Below, piece by piece: positions 36,113 through 47,741 of a stretch of 64,000 bases of DNA. The position numbers and the translations under genes were made by a program. The notes under the pieces are model-generated. The model searched no databases. It was not told the DNA's origin and worked only from the letters and a program-made list of their open reading frames with translations. The stretch is from Paratinospora sagittata. Taxonomy: Eukaryota; Streptophyta; Magnoliopsida; Ranunculales; Menispermaceae. The first letter of the stretch is position 1, and each line of letters begins with the position of its first letter. The stretch lies in NCBI GenBank assembly GCA_035771175.1, contig CM069593.1:43089741-43153740 (forward strand), read 5' to 3'.

Positions 36113-37954
36113 TGTTACGACCGACACAAAATACCACATACGCCACACCTAGAAGTACTTGATACCATGTCATCCTAACCTATCCACGCACTGAATCATC
36201 CTTTGCCCTTGATGTCTTGCCCTGAAAATATTGAGAGTTTGGGTTGAGCAACAACTAGCCCAGTGAATATTCTACCTATGACATTGCATATGCATTGATA
36301 ACAAAACATGACATTAAAACAATATTTATATCATGATGCAAGCAAGTTAATCAGTTATGAATACATGATCAATATATGTTTCATCATATTCATGCATTTT
36401 CACGACAATGCAAATCTCAGTATAAGACCATACTGTCCATCTCCCACCTTTTAGGTAATTATGCGCATTTGCCCCTCATCATGCATCGATAAGGAGTGCA
36501 CAGTCTTCAATTTATCCATTCATAGATCTTAGGAAAGTAAGTGCTTCTTCCCCTCATTATACCCAAGGAGTGCACCGTCCCTACTTTTGCCATTTATAGA
36601 TCCTAGCCAATCGGATTCTCTTAGGAGGGCTTCTCATGTCGGTGACCTATTCAATAGATCCCAAGACATGCTCCATTTCTAAAACTATTTCATGTATTTA
36701 AAACGCATATGTAAGTACAATATCATGCTTACATTTAACTAATTGAATTTATACATATAATACCATACATAAAACCAAAAGTAAGAAATACTCACAATGG
36801 GTACAATCCTATGCTTTCCCACTCATCAAAGTACACCTTTATAGCCCCTACACAAGTTGTTCATAGATTTCCAGCTAATCACTCAAGATCCAGCCACTTT
36901 CTCAATGACAATCTGTACATATCACAATATAATTCACATTCAACTACAGTTTCTAGCTACAACACACAAAACTCCCACTCCAAGCTTAAACAGTCCCTAG
37001 TTGGGACATTCCCAACACAAAACATCAATTTCCTCCAATTTCACCGTCCAATTTATGTACACATCCTAATATAACCTATTTAAGTCAAGATTCATCATTT
37101 AAATCTCATAAACACCCATTTGAACAGCCTCAAACCCTTAGCTGTTTTTGTATACAACAAGGTTTGGGTGTACCCTCAATTCAACACCAATTTTCCTGTA
37201 GATTTTACATGCCATAATCTTAATTTCCATCAAGAACCCATTAAAAACATACTTAAATGCAAAAGCCACAGATTTGGCCAACCCCAGGCCATCACAATTT
37301 TGTTCAACCATCACCAAATCCGTTCAACTTCACATATGTTGAACAAATCAAAGAAAGGAATGGAAATTCGCAAGTTTTGAGCTAAAAGCCACTTACTGGA
37401 GCCTCAAAATTGCTACCCTAGCTCTTCGTTCTCCTTTTCCCCTTCATTTTCCCTTTCTTTAGAACTCAAACCAGCTCAAATGAGCTAAGAATGGGCCAGA
37501 AACCTCTTTTATTTACGTGCAAACTGCTTTAACGACTTATAATTTTTTTTTTCAGAAGGCTCAGGAGCGCGCTCCTCGTTGCCCAGAAACAAATTTGGTC
37601 TTTGTTTCCCCGCAAAAAGCGCGCTTCTCTGCAGGGGAGCACGCTTCTCTGTAGATCTTCAGAATGCATGCTCTTCGATTTCCACCACTAAAGTGCGCTT
37701 CTCCCTAAGGAGTGTACTTCTACTCAAGCTCAAACTTTCACTCTCTGTTTGCCAACACTGGAGCGCGCTCCTTGGTGTCCAAAGTGAATTTCCTAAGTAT
37801 CATGCCTCCAATGTTACAACTAGGGTCTTGGGATTCCTATTACCCTAGAGTGCATACAAATACAATAATTTACGGTCATCAACATGCGTATAAATACGTC
37901 TGACAATATGTACATGTCGATATAAAAGTTTGACTAGAGGTACGAGATGTTACA
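36113..37954 (-). mobile_element. LTR of family LTR-D, right copy, nearly full length
   Basis: On the minus strand it starts TGTAACATCTCGTACC (37954) and runs 1842 bp. The last about 28 bases present in the solo LTR (TGTCGCGACA end) are missing at the junction with Copia. It has repeated GCGCGCT(C/T)CT words between 37560 and 37770. It is inserted in the same FAR1 codons as the other two copies. Confidence 0.85.
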
Positions 37955-38262
37955 GTAAATGTGATCAAAAGCATAAGAACAAGTACATAAACACAATTAC
38001 ATCAAAGTGTAATTGTAAAGCTCAAATAACTGTTAGGCTCACGTCAAATATGGTTTGTGGCACTTGATAAGTGTGAACCTTGAACACAATCATTTGGTTA
38101 ATTGTTTGGAGATTGAAGAGTTTGAAAGCCTTTGGGAAATTTCATAATCCAAGAAAAAGACACTTAATTGTTTTTTTTTTAATAATTGTAACATTATTAT
38201 GTTCAAAAAATATTTTATAGCAATTATTTGTGCTTTATGACATTTATTTGACATACTTTACT
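37955..38262 (+). pseudogene. FAR1-like pseudogene, right copy, mostly deleted
   Basis: 37955-38103 matches 21558-21710 (zinc-finger part). It then jumps to the equivalent of about 22415 (TTGGAGATTGAAGAG), so about 700 bp of transposase core is deleted. The sequence continues across the Ty3-B insertion at 49265. Confidence 0.8.
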
Positions 38263-39561
38263 TGTCACACCCCGCCCGGACGCGCCTTAAACCGGCGGTA
38301 CACTCTCGGACGGGGCGCGCATTTGGAACAATCACAATGGTAATAACAGAGTGCGCAGCGAAAATACAATATACAGTACAAATCTGATTTCATATAATTC
38401 AGAATACTTTTGTACATAAAATGGTCAAGGGAACATACTCCCAAAATCCCCAATGATTCATACAAAGGGTACAAAATGTGGGCCCCATAACCTGCACCCA
38501 GTCCACCCTAATTTCCTGTGAAAGATTTGATAATATTGGAGTGAGCTTAACGCGCTCAGTGGGTAAATAGTGCATGAGTATAACAATTAATAAAGCATAC
38601 TTCAATATCAAATATCTTAAATACACATGTAAGCATCATAATCAATCAATATGTATGTATGCATGACACCGTCACGTATTAATGGTTTGATGAGCGTACA
38701 TCGCCTGAGTTCACGTACAGGTGTCCTTCCCCGGGCGTAGCCAGGTTCTCACTGTACGTCCCTCCTCAGGAACGATGCTCTGGATTCACGTACTGATGTC
38801 CCTCCCCGGCGTAGCCGAGTTCTCATGTACGTCCCTCTCCAGAGAAATAATATGAATAGTGAGCAATGCTTCTAACTATTCTATGAGTCATAAACCATAT
38901 ACGTCCCTAGGTGGTGATATGTATGATGCCAATGCATGAACTAGTTTAGTCTATTAGTCTGGTCTTTTCTTGACATTTATACTGACTTTGTCAACGTCTA
39001 GTGATCCTTATCAGGGTCGGTATCACGACGTGCAAAGTTAGGACATTCAGGTCATAAACATTATTGACATAATGCAGTGTAAATGAATAGTAGACATAAT
39101 AATAATTGAATGTAAACTTTAATAAAAGTTATGAAACACGCAAACCTATGTTTCGTTCCCCACCTTCAGATCTGGTGCTTTTCTCCGGACAGAACTTCGT
39201 TGCACCGCTTTCAGATCTGGCGCTTTCCTCCGGACAGAACTTTGTTGCACCGCACCGGGAGTCTCAAAGACTAAAAACTTAGAATGCGTGGAAAGGAGAA
39301 GAAAAATCACAAGAGAAGGTGATTTGGTGTGAGGAATGAGAAATGACGAGGTTTCTTATATAGAGATTTTTGCGCCTGAACGTTCTGGCATTGCGCCTGA
39401 ACGTTCTGGCATTGCGCCTGAACGTTCTGGCACGCGCCTGAACGTTCTGTCACGCGCCTGAACGTTCTGTCATGCGCCTGAACGTTCGGGCGTTGCCCAA
39501 ATAGTAAAAATTTCAAATAGTATTTTTTTTTTTTTTTTTTTGTGAAATACCGGGTATTACA
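38263..39561 (-). repeat. Ty3-B 3' LTR
   Basis: 1299 bp. In plus orientation it starts TGTCACACCCCGCC and ends CGGGTATTACA. It differs from the 5' LTR mainly by having 6 rather than about 17 copies of a 20-bp repeat. Confidence 0.95.
39371..39495. repeat. 20-bp minisatellite, 6 copies, in Ty3-B 3' LTR
   Basis: Units like GCGCCTGAACGTTCTGGCAT, each with the palindrome AACGTT, sit within about 190 bases of the LTR's transcription-upstream end (U3). Confidence 0.9.
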
Positions 39562-39590
39562 CTCTACCCCCCTTAAAGGGATTTCGCCCT
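39562..39590 (-). promoter_or_regulatory. Ty3-B polypurine tract
   Basis: On the minus strand AAGGGGGGTAGAG abuts the 3' LTR and follows TTTCGAGGGCGAAATCC, the same as in Ty3-C at 61150-61186. Confidence 0.85.
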
Positions 39591-39798
39591 CGAAATCAAG
39601 TCAAGTATGGATGAGGGGTATTGCTTGCGAAGTAGCCGCAGGTTGCTAAGGAGTCACGGCGTGTGTGCATCACGATATCCATTGATATGATTTTCAGATA
39701 TCTGCGTAGTTATTCAAGTGAAACAATGTATGAAGATAAGTGTAAACAATGTTTCATCCTGATATTTATAAGTGAAAATAATACAATGTATCACATCA

Positions 39799-42700
39799 TC
39801 AGGTGGTACTAGAAAACAATTCAGGGTATTTCTGTTTAATTGTGGATTCTAGTTCCCATGTAGCTTCCTCTATGCCGTGGTGATCCCAGAGCACTTTCAC
39901 AAGTGGTATGCTACGTCTCCGTAGGTCGTGAGTTTTTCTATCTAAAATATGTATTGCTTTCTCTTGATACGTATTTCCTTCCTCAACCCGAACCTCGACT
40001 AAAGGGATGATATGCGAAGGATCAGGACGATACTTGCGAAGCATAGATACATGAAAAACGTCATGAACCTTAGGCATGGACGATGGAAGGGACAGACGAT
40101 ATGAAAGTTTGCCAATACGTTCAATGATCGGAAATGGACCGATATACCGCGGGGAGAGCTTTCCTTTGATCCCAAAGCGTTTGACACCTCGGGTGGGCTG
40201 GACTTGTATAAAAACAAAGTCCCCCTTATCAAATTCCAGAGGCTGTCGCCGTTTGTCAGCATAGCTCTTCTGTCGACTTTGTGCAACACGAAGTCGTTCC
40301 TTTACTAGTGTGATCTTCTCAGAAGTCTCTTGAACTAGTTCAGGGCCCAACTGCGGTCGGTCTGCCATATCTAACCAGCATACCGAAGATCGGCAAGGCC
40401 GACCATAAAGAGCCTCGTATGGTGCCATGCCGATACTAGATTGGTAGCTATTGTTGTATGCAAACTCAGCTAGATGCAAATACTTTGCCCATCCGTCATT
40501 AAAGTCCAAAATGCAGCGTCGTAGCATGTCTTCTAAGATTTGGATAAGCCGTTCTGACTGCCCATCAGTCTGAGGGTGGAAGGCGGTGCTCATAGTGATC
40601 TTAGAACTCATTCTATTCTGGAAGCTTTTCCAAAAGTGTGATGTGAATCGAGGGTCTCGATCAGAGACGATCGTGAGTGGTATGCCATGAAGGCGTACGA
40701 TCTCTCTTTCATATAGTTCTGCAAGTTTGGCGGGATTATCCGTGAACTTTATTGGCAAGAAGTGTGCAGATTTGGTAAGTCTGTCAATGATAACCCAGAT
40801 AGCATCTTGCCCTTTATTATTACGAGGTAAGGCTGTAACAAAATCCATTGCGATGTTTTCCCACTTCCATTCTCCAATAGGTAACGGCTGGAGAAGGCCA
40901 GAGGGAAGTCTTCGTTCTGCCTTAACTTTCTGGCAAACAAGACATCGAGCAACGAAGTCTGCAATGGCCTTCTTCATTCCAGAGAACCAGAATTGTCGCT
41001 TGACATCCTGGTACATCTTGTCACCCCCAGGATGCATAGCGTATCTCGAACAGTGCATCTCAGTAAGCACGTCTTTCCGAACCTCGAGATCGTTCGGAAG
41101 ACAAAGACGTTTTTTATAGAAAATGGCTCCGTCGTCAGAGACTGACCAATGAGGAAAGTCTTGCCCGCCGAGTAGAAGTGCTCGTTTCTCCATTAACATA
41201 GGGTCATTGGCTTGAGTAGCTGAAATCTTGCGAACGAGGTCAGAGGTAGTGGACAATTGAGAGAGTCGTGGGCGTGATCCCTCTTCGTTCAGCTGGAGGT
41301 TAAAGTTGTCCATCTCTGTAGCCAACTTCCCCATTTCATAGTTAAGAGTGCAAGCAACATAAGATTTTCTACTCAAAGCATCGGCCACAACATTGGCCTT
41401 TCCGGGATGGTACTGGAGTTGGAAGTCATAGTCTTTCAAGAATTCCAACCATCTTCTTTGGCGGAGGTTTAGGTCTCTCTGAGTGTATATGTACTTAAGA
41501 CTCTTGTGATCTGAGAAGACCTCGAACCGTTCACCGTAAAGGTAATGACGCCATAATTTAAGTGCAAGCACAACAGCTGCAAGTTCCAAGTCATGGGTTG
41601 GGTAATTACCCTCATGAATCTTCAGTTGCCTGTAGGTATATGCAACAACTTGGCCGTCTTGCATTAGTACGGCACCTAAGCCTTGGAGAGAGGCATCGGT
41701 GTATAATGAAAAACTAATTCCATTTCTTGGAGTGATAAGTACAAGTGCCGTCGTGAGGCGTTTCTTCAATTCCTGAAATGATGCTTCACAGGCGGGATTC
41801 CAGATGAAGCGCACGTCTTTTCGAGTGAGCTTGGTCATAGGTTCAGCAATCTTTGAGAAGTCCTTAATGAATCGTCTGTAATAGCCAGCCAAACCAAGAA
41901 AACTCCTAATCTGAGTAACAGTGGTAGGCTGCTTCCAGTTTAAGACTGCTTCAACCTTAGAAGGATCGACCTCAATGCCATTGCCTGAAACTACATGGCC
42001 GAGGAATTGAACTCTCTGCGCCCAAAATTCGCACTTACTCAACTTTGCATACAGTTGGTGTCTTTGTAAGGTCTGGAGGACGATCTTCAAATGTAGTTTA
42101 TGGTCTTCCTCGGTTGAGGAATATATCAAGATGTCGTCGACAAAAACCACCACGAACCGGTCTAAGTATAACCTGAATATGCGATTCATCAAATCCATGA
42201 ATGCAGCAGGTGCATTTGTTAGGCCGAACGGCATAACTAAGAATTCGTAATGACCGTACCGAGTTCTGAATGTCGTCTTGGTGATGTCTGACTCCCGGAT
42301 CCGGAGTTGGTGATAACCGGACCATAAATCAATCTTAGAGAAGTATTTGGCTTCTCGAAGTTGGTCGAATAAGTCATCGATCCTGGGCAACGGATATCTG
42401 TTCTTGATGGTGACGTTATTCAACTTGCGATAATCGATGCAAAGTCGTAACGAACCATCCTTTTTGCGAACAAACAGAACTGGAGCGCCCCAGGGTGATG
42501 AACTCTTTCGGATGAAGCCATTACGCTCTAATTCCTTAAGTTGTTTGTCTAATTCGACCAGTTCAACATTTGACATTCTGTATGGTGGAATTGAGATAGG
42601 CCCTGTCCCAGGTATGAGGTTGATCTCAAAATCGAATTCCCTAACTGGAGGTAGACCAGGAAGGTCATTAAGAAAAACGGTTGGGAATTCAGATACGACT

Positions 42701-44517
42701 GGAACATCGCGTACTTCAGGTGGGTACAGAGCTGGTGATTCATTGCCGTCGCCAAGAGACAACGCTCGAAGTTGTGACTTGAGAAGGGCAACTGTGGATT
42801 TGTGTATCCATTTCCTTGTTCCCTGAATCTTGACAAACTCACCTGTAGGCAAAGTTAACTGAACGTGCTTGTTCATACCGTCGATCTTTGCATTCAGTGG
42901 TGCGAGCCAGTCCATGCCGAGGATGATGCCGAAGTCATCAAAATCCATCACAAAAAGATTGGCATATATTATCTGTTCGGACATTCGAAGCTCACATCGA
43001 GAACACTGCAAATTCACGTTAGTACCCGATCCGAACGGTAATGTGACATGGAGTGTGATGTTTGTGGGTTCAGGATGCAGGCCTAAATGTCTTACCAATG
43101 TTGATGATATAAAAGAATGCGTAGCACCTGAATCAAACAAAACATGCACCAATGTATTGAACAAAGGAAAGGTACCTTCGACGACATTATTGTCTGGGAG
43201 GGGTTGGTGAGCGATGGCATATGCTCTGCCCTGGTTCCGTTGACCCTGGTTCTGCTGGGTCTGCCTGGGTTGGGCATTAGCAGCAGGTGGTGCTTGTTGG
43301 ACTGGAATAGCAGGAATAGGGTGCTGAAGGTGCGGACAAAGATGTTTGACATGGCCCTTCTGGCCGCAATTGTAACAAGTCGGCCTGTACTGCTGATTGT
43401 GTTGCTGGCCATTCTGATAATTCTGCTGGCCTTGTTGATGGTGGTGTCGACCACCACCTCTGCCATTGCCGTTGCTACGGCCACCTCGTCCATAACGACC
43501 ACCACGGCCATGGTTGCGGAAACCCTGATGGTTAGGGGTAGAAGGTTCAGCCGCAGGTGTTGTGGCCTCAATCTTAGAAACTGGGGCTGGGAGGGCTGGG
43601 TTTTGATTGTAGTAGGGCTTTTTCTTGTTGCCCTGTTGGGAGCCTTGTTGGGAAAACGTTGCAGGCCGTTTGCCCTTATGCATTCTCTGTTCCTGTAAGA
43701 GTTTCTCTTGTTCAAAGCTCATGGCCTTGTCAACAACCTCCTTGTAAATCTTGAGATCCAAGATCGATAAGGCTTGTCGAATGTCATGGCGAAGACCATT
43801 ATAAAATTTCTCACTCTTATCTCGCTCCGTTGAGATGGTGGAGAGAGAGTAGACTGATAATTCTTTAAATTTTCCAGCATATTCTCTGACTGTTATGGTT
43901 CCCTGATATAACTTAGCAAATTCCTGGCGCTTCTGCTTTGTCACCGCGCTGGGAAAATACTCATCAATGAACATTGACTCAAACTGTTGCCAAGTCATAT
44001 CTGCTATATTGACCCTTGGGTCTTCTTTCACTGTAATCCACCATGTGTTTGCGGCACCAACAAGTTGGTAGGTTGCTAGTGGAATTTTACGAGTCTCATC
44101 GACTCCCATTGCATCAAGAGCCTTCTTGGACTCATCCAACCACTTTTGCACCTCATCAGGATCAATGGTGCCATCGAAAGTAAGAGGTTGTAGCCGCTTG
44201 TATTTAGTAATCTGATCGATTTGAGCTTCTGAGCCAAATTTTATAGATGGTTGAACTGTGGCAACTTGACTGGCGGCGGTCTCAAGAACGGCAGTTTGAA
44301 CAGTAACCTTCATCGCCTCAATAAATCCAGCGAAAAAAGTTTCAATGCTTGAAGGCATGGCAAAGGGTGCGGGTGGGGGTGGTATTGCCTGCCCAGATGT
44401 AGTGGCAGTGTTGGGTGTGGCCTGTGCTGTTGTCTGAGGCGGCGGTTCCTGAATCTCAGGAGGTGCCTCCACTGCTGGACGAACAACACGTGGCCTTCCT
44501 CTCTTCCTGGTTTGCAT
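39799..44517 (-). CDS. gag-pol: Ty3-B gag-pol polyprotein, intact
   Basis: A single uninterrupted 1572-residue frame. The gag core is at about 110-280 ([30 protein letters not shown]), with a zinc knuckle at about 380 ([14 protein letters not shown]), protease at about 460 ([12 protein letters not shown]), RT at about 792 (FVDDILIYS), and RNase H at about 940 ([10 protein letters not shown]). The integrase zinc region is at about 1155-1195 ([17 protein letters not shown]). The DDE residues are near 1222 (IAMDF), 1283 (SDRDPRF) and 1321 (DGQSERL). A C-terminal chromodomain ([18 protein letters not shown]) closes it. All key residues look present, so this copy may be autonomous. The start is the ATG in [10 protein letters not shown]. 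gag and pol share one frame with no stop or shift between them. Confidence 0.97.
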   Translation of the reverse strand: MQTRKRGRPRVVRPAVEAPPEIQEPPPQTTAQATPNTATTSGQAIPPPPAPFAMPSSIETFFAGFIEAMKVTVQTAVLETAASQVATVQPSIKFGSEAQIDQITKYKRLQPLTFDGTIDPDEVQKWLDESKKALDAMGVDETRKIPLATYQLVGAANTWWITVKEDPRVNIADMTWQQFESMFIDEYFPSAVTKQKRQEFAKLYQGTITVREYAGKFKELSVYSLSTISTERDKSEKFYNGLRHDIRQALSILDLKIYKEVVDKAMSFEQEKLLQEQRMHKGKRPATFSQQGSQQGNKKKPYYNQNPALPAPVSKIEATTPAAEPSTPNHQGFRNHGRGGRYGRGGRSNGNGRGGGRHHHQQGQQNYQNGQQHNQQYRPTCYNCGQKGHVKHLCPHLQHPIPAIPVQQAPPAANAQPRQTQQNQGQRNQGRAYAIAHQPLPDNNVVEGTFPLFNTLVHVLFDSGATHSFISSTLVRHLGLHPEPTNITLHVTLPFGSGTNVNLQCSRCELRMSEQIIYANLFVMDFDDFGIILGMDWLAPLNAKIDGMNKHVQLTLPTGEFVKIQGTRKWIHKSTVALLKSQLRALSLGDGNESPALYPPEVRDVPVVSEFPTVFLNDLPGLPPVREFDFEINLIPGTGPISIPPYRMSNVELVELDKQLKELERNGFIRKSSSPWGAPVLFVRKKDGSLRLCIDYRKLNNVTIKNRYPLPRIDDLFDQLREAKYFSKIDLWSGYHQLRIRESDITKTTFRTRYGHYEFLVMPFGLTNAPAAFMDLMNRIFRLYLDRFVVVFVDDILIYSSTEEDHKLHLKIVLQTLQRHQLYAKLSKCEFWAQRVQFLGHVVSGNGIEVDPSKVEAVLNWKQPTTVTQIRSFLGLAGYYRRFIKDFSKIAEPMTKLTRKDVRFIWNPACEASFQELKKRLTTALVLITPRNGISFSLYTDASLQGLGAVLMQDGQVVAYTYRQLKIHEGNYPTHDLELAAVVLALKLWRHYLYGERFEVFSDHKSLKYIYTQRDLNLRQRRWLEFLKDYDFQLQYHPGKANVVADALSRKSYVACTLNYEMGKLATEMDNFNLQLNEEGSRPRLSQLSTTSDLVRKISATQANDPMLMEKRALLLGGQDFPHWSVSDDGAIFYKKRLCLPNDLEVRKDVLTEMHCSRYAMHPGGDKMYQDVKRQFWFSGMKKAIADFVARCLVCQKVKAERRLPSGLLQPLPIGEWKWENIAMDFVTALPRNNKGQDAIWVIIDRLTKSAHFLPIKFTDNPAKLAELYEREIVRLHGIPLTIVSDRDPRFTSHFWKSFQNRMSSKITMSTAFHPQTDGQSERLIQILEDMLRRCILDFNDGWAKYLHLAEFAYNNSYQSSIGMAPYEALYGRPCRSSVCWLDMADRPQLGPELVQETSEKITLVKERLRVAQSRQKSYADKRRQPLEFDKGDFVFIQVQPTRGVKRFGIKGKLSPRYIGPFPIIERIGKLSYRLSLPSSMPKVHDVFHVSMLRKYRPDPSHIIPLVEVRVEEGNTYQEKAIHILDRKTHDLRRRSIPLVKVLWDHHGIEEATWELESTIKQKYPELFSSTT

Positions 44518-45571
44518 TGTCGCACTGGCAAAAAGAAAAGGAAAACCAAGATTTAGGAACTGTAGCCAAGGATAATGTTATAATATGCTCAGCAACAATG
44601 TCGAGAGTACTGCAATAGTAAAATCACCTATTTTTCTAAGTATAGTGGAAGGTTTTTGTTGAGGAATCAAAGAACTTATATAACTCGTATGTTTGGCCAT
44701 GGTGTAAAAACAAGGTTAGAACGTTTATATAATAAGTACAAATCCTTGCAAGTATTTAAAATGATTTGGTTGTGGTCTTTGTGAACATACATATATTTTA
44801 TTGAAAAGTCATACGAGTCATAAAAAGTCTAAGATTTGCCTTGGTAAATAACCTGATCTAACGTTCTATCGCAATCTTATGCATTCATACGCTTACTCTT
44901 AGTCTGTTCGATTATTATCCAAGTTCATATGTCTCATACCACATGAATTTAGTAATAAGGGTGGAAACCAAGTTAAGTTGTATGAACACGGTCTCTAAAA
45001 ACATTGGCAGAATAGAAGTTCACTAATAGTATCGTCCAAATTTACTCGTCCCATACCGTGTAAACTTAGTGATAATATTAGTACTGCAACTTTCTCCAAA
45101 TGTTTCTTTTCACACAAGGTCATGGGTTTTCTTACTTCCACATTTTATTTAGTATCATCCAATTTTGTTGTGTCCCATACCACTCCAAAGTTAGTGATAC
45201 AAAAGAAAGAATAGTTGTAAGTCTGCCCACCAAAGATAGTCTGTAAACAAAACAATTCATCATCACGCCTGCAGCCAACACTTGCTGACTTATCAGCACG
45301 CCCGTCACGCCTGCAGCCAACACTTGCTGACTTTTTACAACACGCTTTCCTGTTCATCCGCACGGGTGTCGGCTGTTCATTAAGACGTGCTCCTGTTCAT
45401 TAGCACGCCCCCCCTGTTCATCCGCATGATTTGTTGTTCATCCGCACGCGTGTCGGTTCATCCGCACGCTTGTTGGTTCTTTTGAGTGAGTTCTACTACT
45501 GCGAGTCTTATTTGTTTGGGGGTGGTGGAGTTGGTGATTGAGTTTCGGGGAGAAAGAAGATAAGAAATATT
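44518..45571. other. Ty3-B leader between gag start and RKD gene, with tandem repeats
   Basis: No coding frame is supported. Three imperfect copies of a roughly 115-bp unit lie at about 44910-45215, each with (T)CCCATACCN then AGTTAGTGATA-like words. A 28-bp direct repeat (CACGCCTGCAGCCAACACTT start) lies at about 45265-45335, and short GTTCATCCGCACG repeats at about 45353-45475. It would serve as retroelement 5' untranslated RNA on one strand and as RKD upstream region on the other. No clear TATA box was found. Confidence 0.6.
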
Positions 45572-46968
45572 ATGGCAGGAAGAGGAGGAGGAACAGCTCC
45601 GGCGCCGAAACAGGATGAGTTGCAGCCACATCCGGCGAAGGAGCAGCTGCCCATCATTTCTTACTGCACTACCAGCCCTCCACCATGGCGTCAGTTCCGT
45701 ACTTTTTTTTTTTTTTTTATTGTGATTCACTGTTGTTACTGATGATGATGATGAACTTCACAGCTAACAGAGACATGGTGGATATTGGAGAAGACCCATT
45801 TCTCTTCTCAAACCAATTCCACCCACTTGATTTCAGCGGTTCAAGTTTTGGTAGCAGCCCATATACGCGGGAGCCTCTTCTGGAATATGGTTTACAGCCC
45901 TTCATGAATTCTTCAATGGATGAAGATGAGCCTGAAGTTCAAAGTGAGTATCAATGCTCAATCCAGGTTATATTCTACTTTATTATTAACAGATTGGCAA
46001 TTTCATCCTCTTTGTGGTGATTAATTTGCTATTGTAATTTGTATAGGGAGTATGAGGAGCAGTAGCGGATGGGAGAAGGACTTTGGAGTTTTGAATGAAA
46101 TGAGGATTGGATTAGAAGCGGAGAAACAACAGATTGTCAGGCATGAAAATGGAGAGGGGATGATTAGTTGCAACAGTACTGGTAGTGATCATGTGGAATC
46201 GATGACGAAACTGAAGAGTGAGTCTCTATCACGCACTACCATTTCACGCTACTTCTACATGCCCATATCAGAAGCTGCAAAAGAACTTAAGGTAGGCTTA
46301 ACCTTGCTGAAGAGGAGGTGCAGGGAATTGGGCATTCGTAGATGGCCTCACAGAAAGTTGATGAGCTTGCAGACCCTTATCAAAAATGTTCAGGTATTTA
46401 TCATCATTATATATTGATCTTTATAAGTATTTTGATGTCTTAACTTGGGGAAGTTATGATTAATATAATGACTTCTTAATTAATTATGTACTGCAGGAAA
46501 TGGGTGAAGGAGAAGGGGTTGGTGGAGATATGAAGATAAGAGACGCTTTTAGGTTATTGGAGGAAGAAAGGAAATTGCATCACAGAAAGTTGATCAGCTT
46601 GCAGACCGTTATCAACAATGTTCAGGTATTTATCATCATTATAGATTGATCTTTATAAGTATGTTGAGATCGTAACTTGGGGAGGTTCTGATTAATATAA
46701 TTACTTGTTAATTAATTATGTACTGCAGGAAATGGGTGAAGGAGAAGGGTTTGGTGGAGATATGAAGATAAAAGACGCTTTGAGGTTATTGGAGGAAGAA
46801 AGGAAGTTGATGGAAGAGATGCCAGAGGTGGATCTTCAGGAGAAAACAAAGAAAGTAAGGCAGGCTTGCTTCAAGGCCAACCACAAGAAAAGAAAGGAAA
46901 CCAACTGCAAGGAAAGAAAGGAAATGATGCTAGAGTGGCACCCGGTTACTATTTCTCGTTTAAATTAA
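45572..46968 (+). CDS. RKD: RWP-RK domain (RKD) transcription factor captured inside Ty3-B, antisense to the element
   Basis: Five exons with GT-AG introns: 45572-45689, 45764-45943, 46047-46393, 46497-46625, 46729-46968. Together they give an unbroken 337-residue frame from ATG to TAA. The RWP-RK domain in exon 3 has the family order: [20 protein letters not shown], then [16 protein letters not shown], then [15 protein letters not shown] proteins are plant DNA-binding factors that control egg-cell and embryo-related programmes. Upstream of the domain is an acidic region (MDEDEPEVQ), downstream a coiled, Lys-rich tail. Exon 4 repeats the end of the domain plus the following exon because of a 232-bp tandem duplication that keeps frame. 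The gene lies between the primer site and gag of a minus-strand element, so its introns are antisense to the element's RNA. No selection test was done, so function is unproven, but nothing seen breaks it. Confidence 0.88.
46349..46812 (+). repeat. 232-bp tandem duplication in the RKD gene
   Basis: Unit 1 (46349-46580) and unit 2 (46581-about 46812) both run from CACAGAAAGTTGAT through an exon end, an intron and the next exon to GAAAGGAAATTG or GAAAGGAAGTTG. They differ by scattered substitutions. Splice sites are kept in both, creating an extra 129-base in-frame exon. Confidence 0.9.
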
Positions 46969-47724
46969 CAGTTTATCAACAATTGCTTTTTTGAAGAGTT
47001 ATCAGTAGTTACTTTTTTTGATGTTTATGCCATCATGAAATTTTTTTTATTAGTAATTGGATGCATGTATGTCGTATTCGCATATGAATAGATAGACATA
47101 TTTAATGATAACTATAGTTCCCATAAATCAACTATATATAAATCATATATAGTTGGTTTTAATCCAAATCTTAACTATATATAGAAGTCATATATATATA
47201 TAGTTTTAGATATATCAAATAAATTATTTTTCAAATTTTTATGATTATTTTGTTTTGTAATAAATTGTTTTCGAAAAATACATTTTTTTTTTTTTTTTGA
47301 AATTTTTTTTTTTTTTCGAAATTTTATTTTATTTTATTTTATTTTTTTCGAAATTTTATTGTCTTTGTTTTTCCTCGAAAAATAAAAATTTATTTCGAAT
47401 AAATATTTTTCGAATAAATATTTTTCGAAAAATAAAATTTTTTCGATTTTTTTTTTTTTTATATTTTTATACGTACCTCATATACACTAATGTATATAGA
47501 TACATATATTCAATAATAACCACACGTATAGTTTCTAATAAATTTTGACTATATGTATATTTAAATCAAACTATATAAAAATCATATAGTTTTCTAGATA
47601 TATATTTAATACAAATCTCCACTATATATAATTGATGTATGTATATATAGTTCTAGAGATATATATATCTAATAACATTTTTCTTTCCCTAATTTGGTAG
47701 ACTTGGGCGGGCCGTGGACCGTAC
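46969..47724. other. AT-rich region of Ty3-B leader, 3' of the RKD gene
   Basis: No gene. It contains a hairpin-forming CAACTATATATAAATCATA stretch (about 47128-47155), several TATATAGTT words, and a block of TTTTTTCGAAA and AATAAATATTTTTCGAA repeats (47270-47460). Similar TATATAGTT palindromes recur at 47565-47690. Confidence 0.6.
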
Positions 47725-47736
47725 GCTCTGATACCA
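47725..47736 (-). promoter_or_regulatory. Ty3-B primer binding site, initiator-Met tRNA
   Basis: On the minus strand TGGTATCAGAGC lies 5 bases inside the 5' LTR. Confidence 0.9.
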
Positions 47737-47741
47737 TTAAA

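Noticed and set aside
43092..43715. 207- and 184-residue frames overlapping gag of Ty3-B
   Set aside because: They are out-of-frame or antisense shadows of the Gln/Asn-rich gag tail and zinc-knuckle region.
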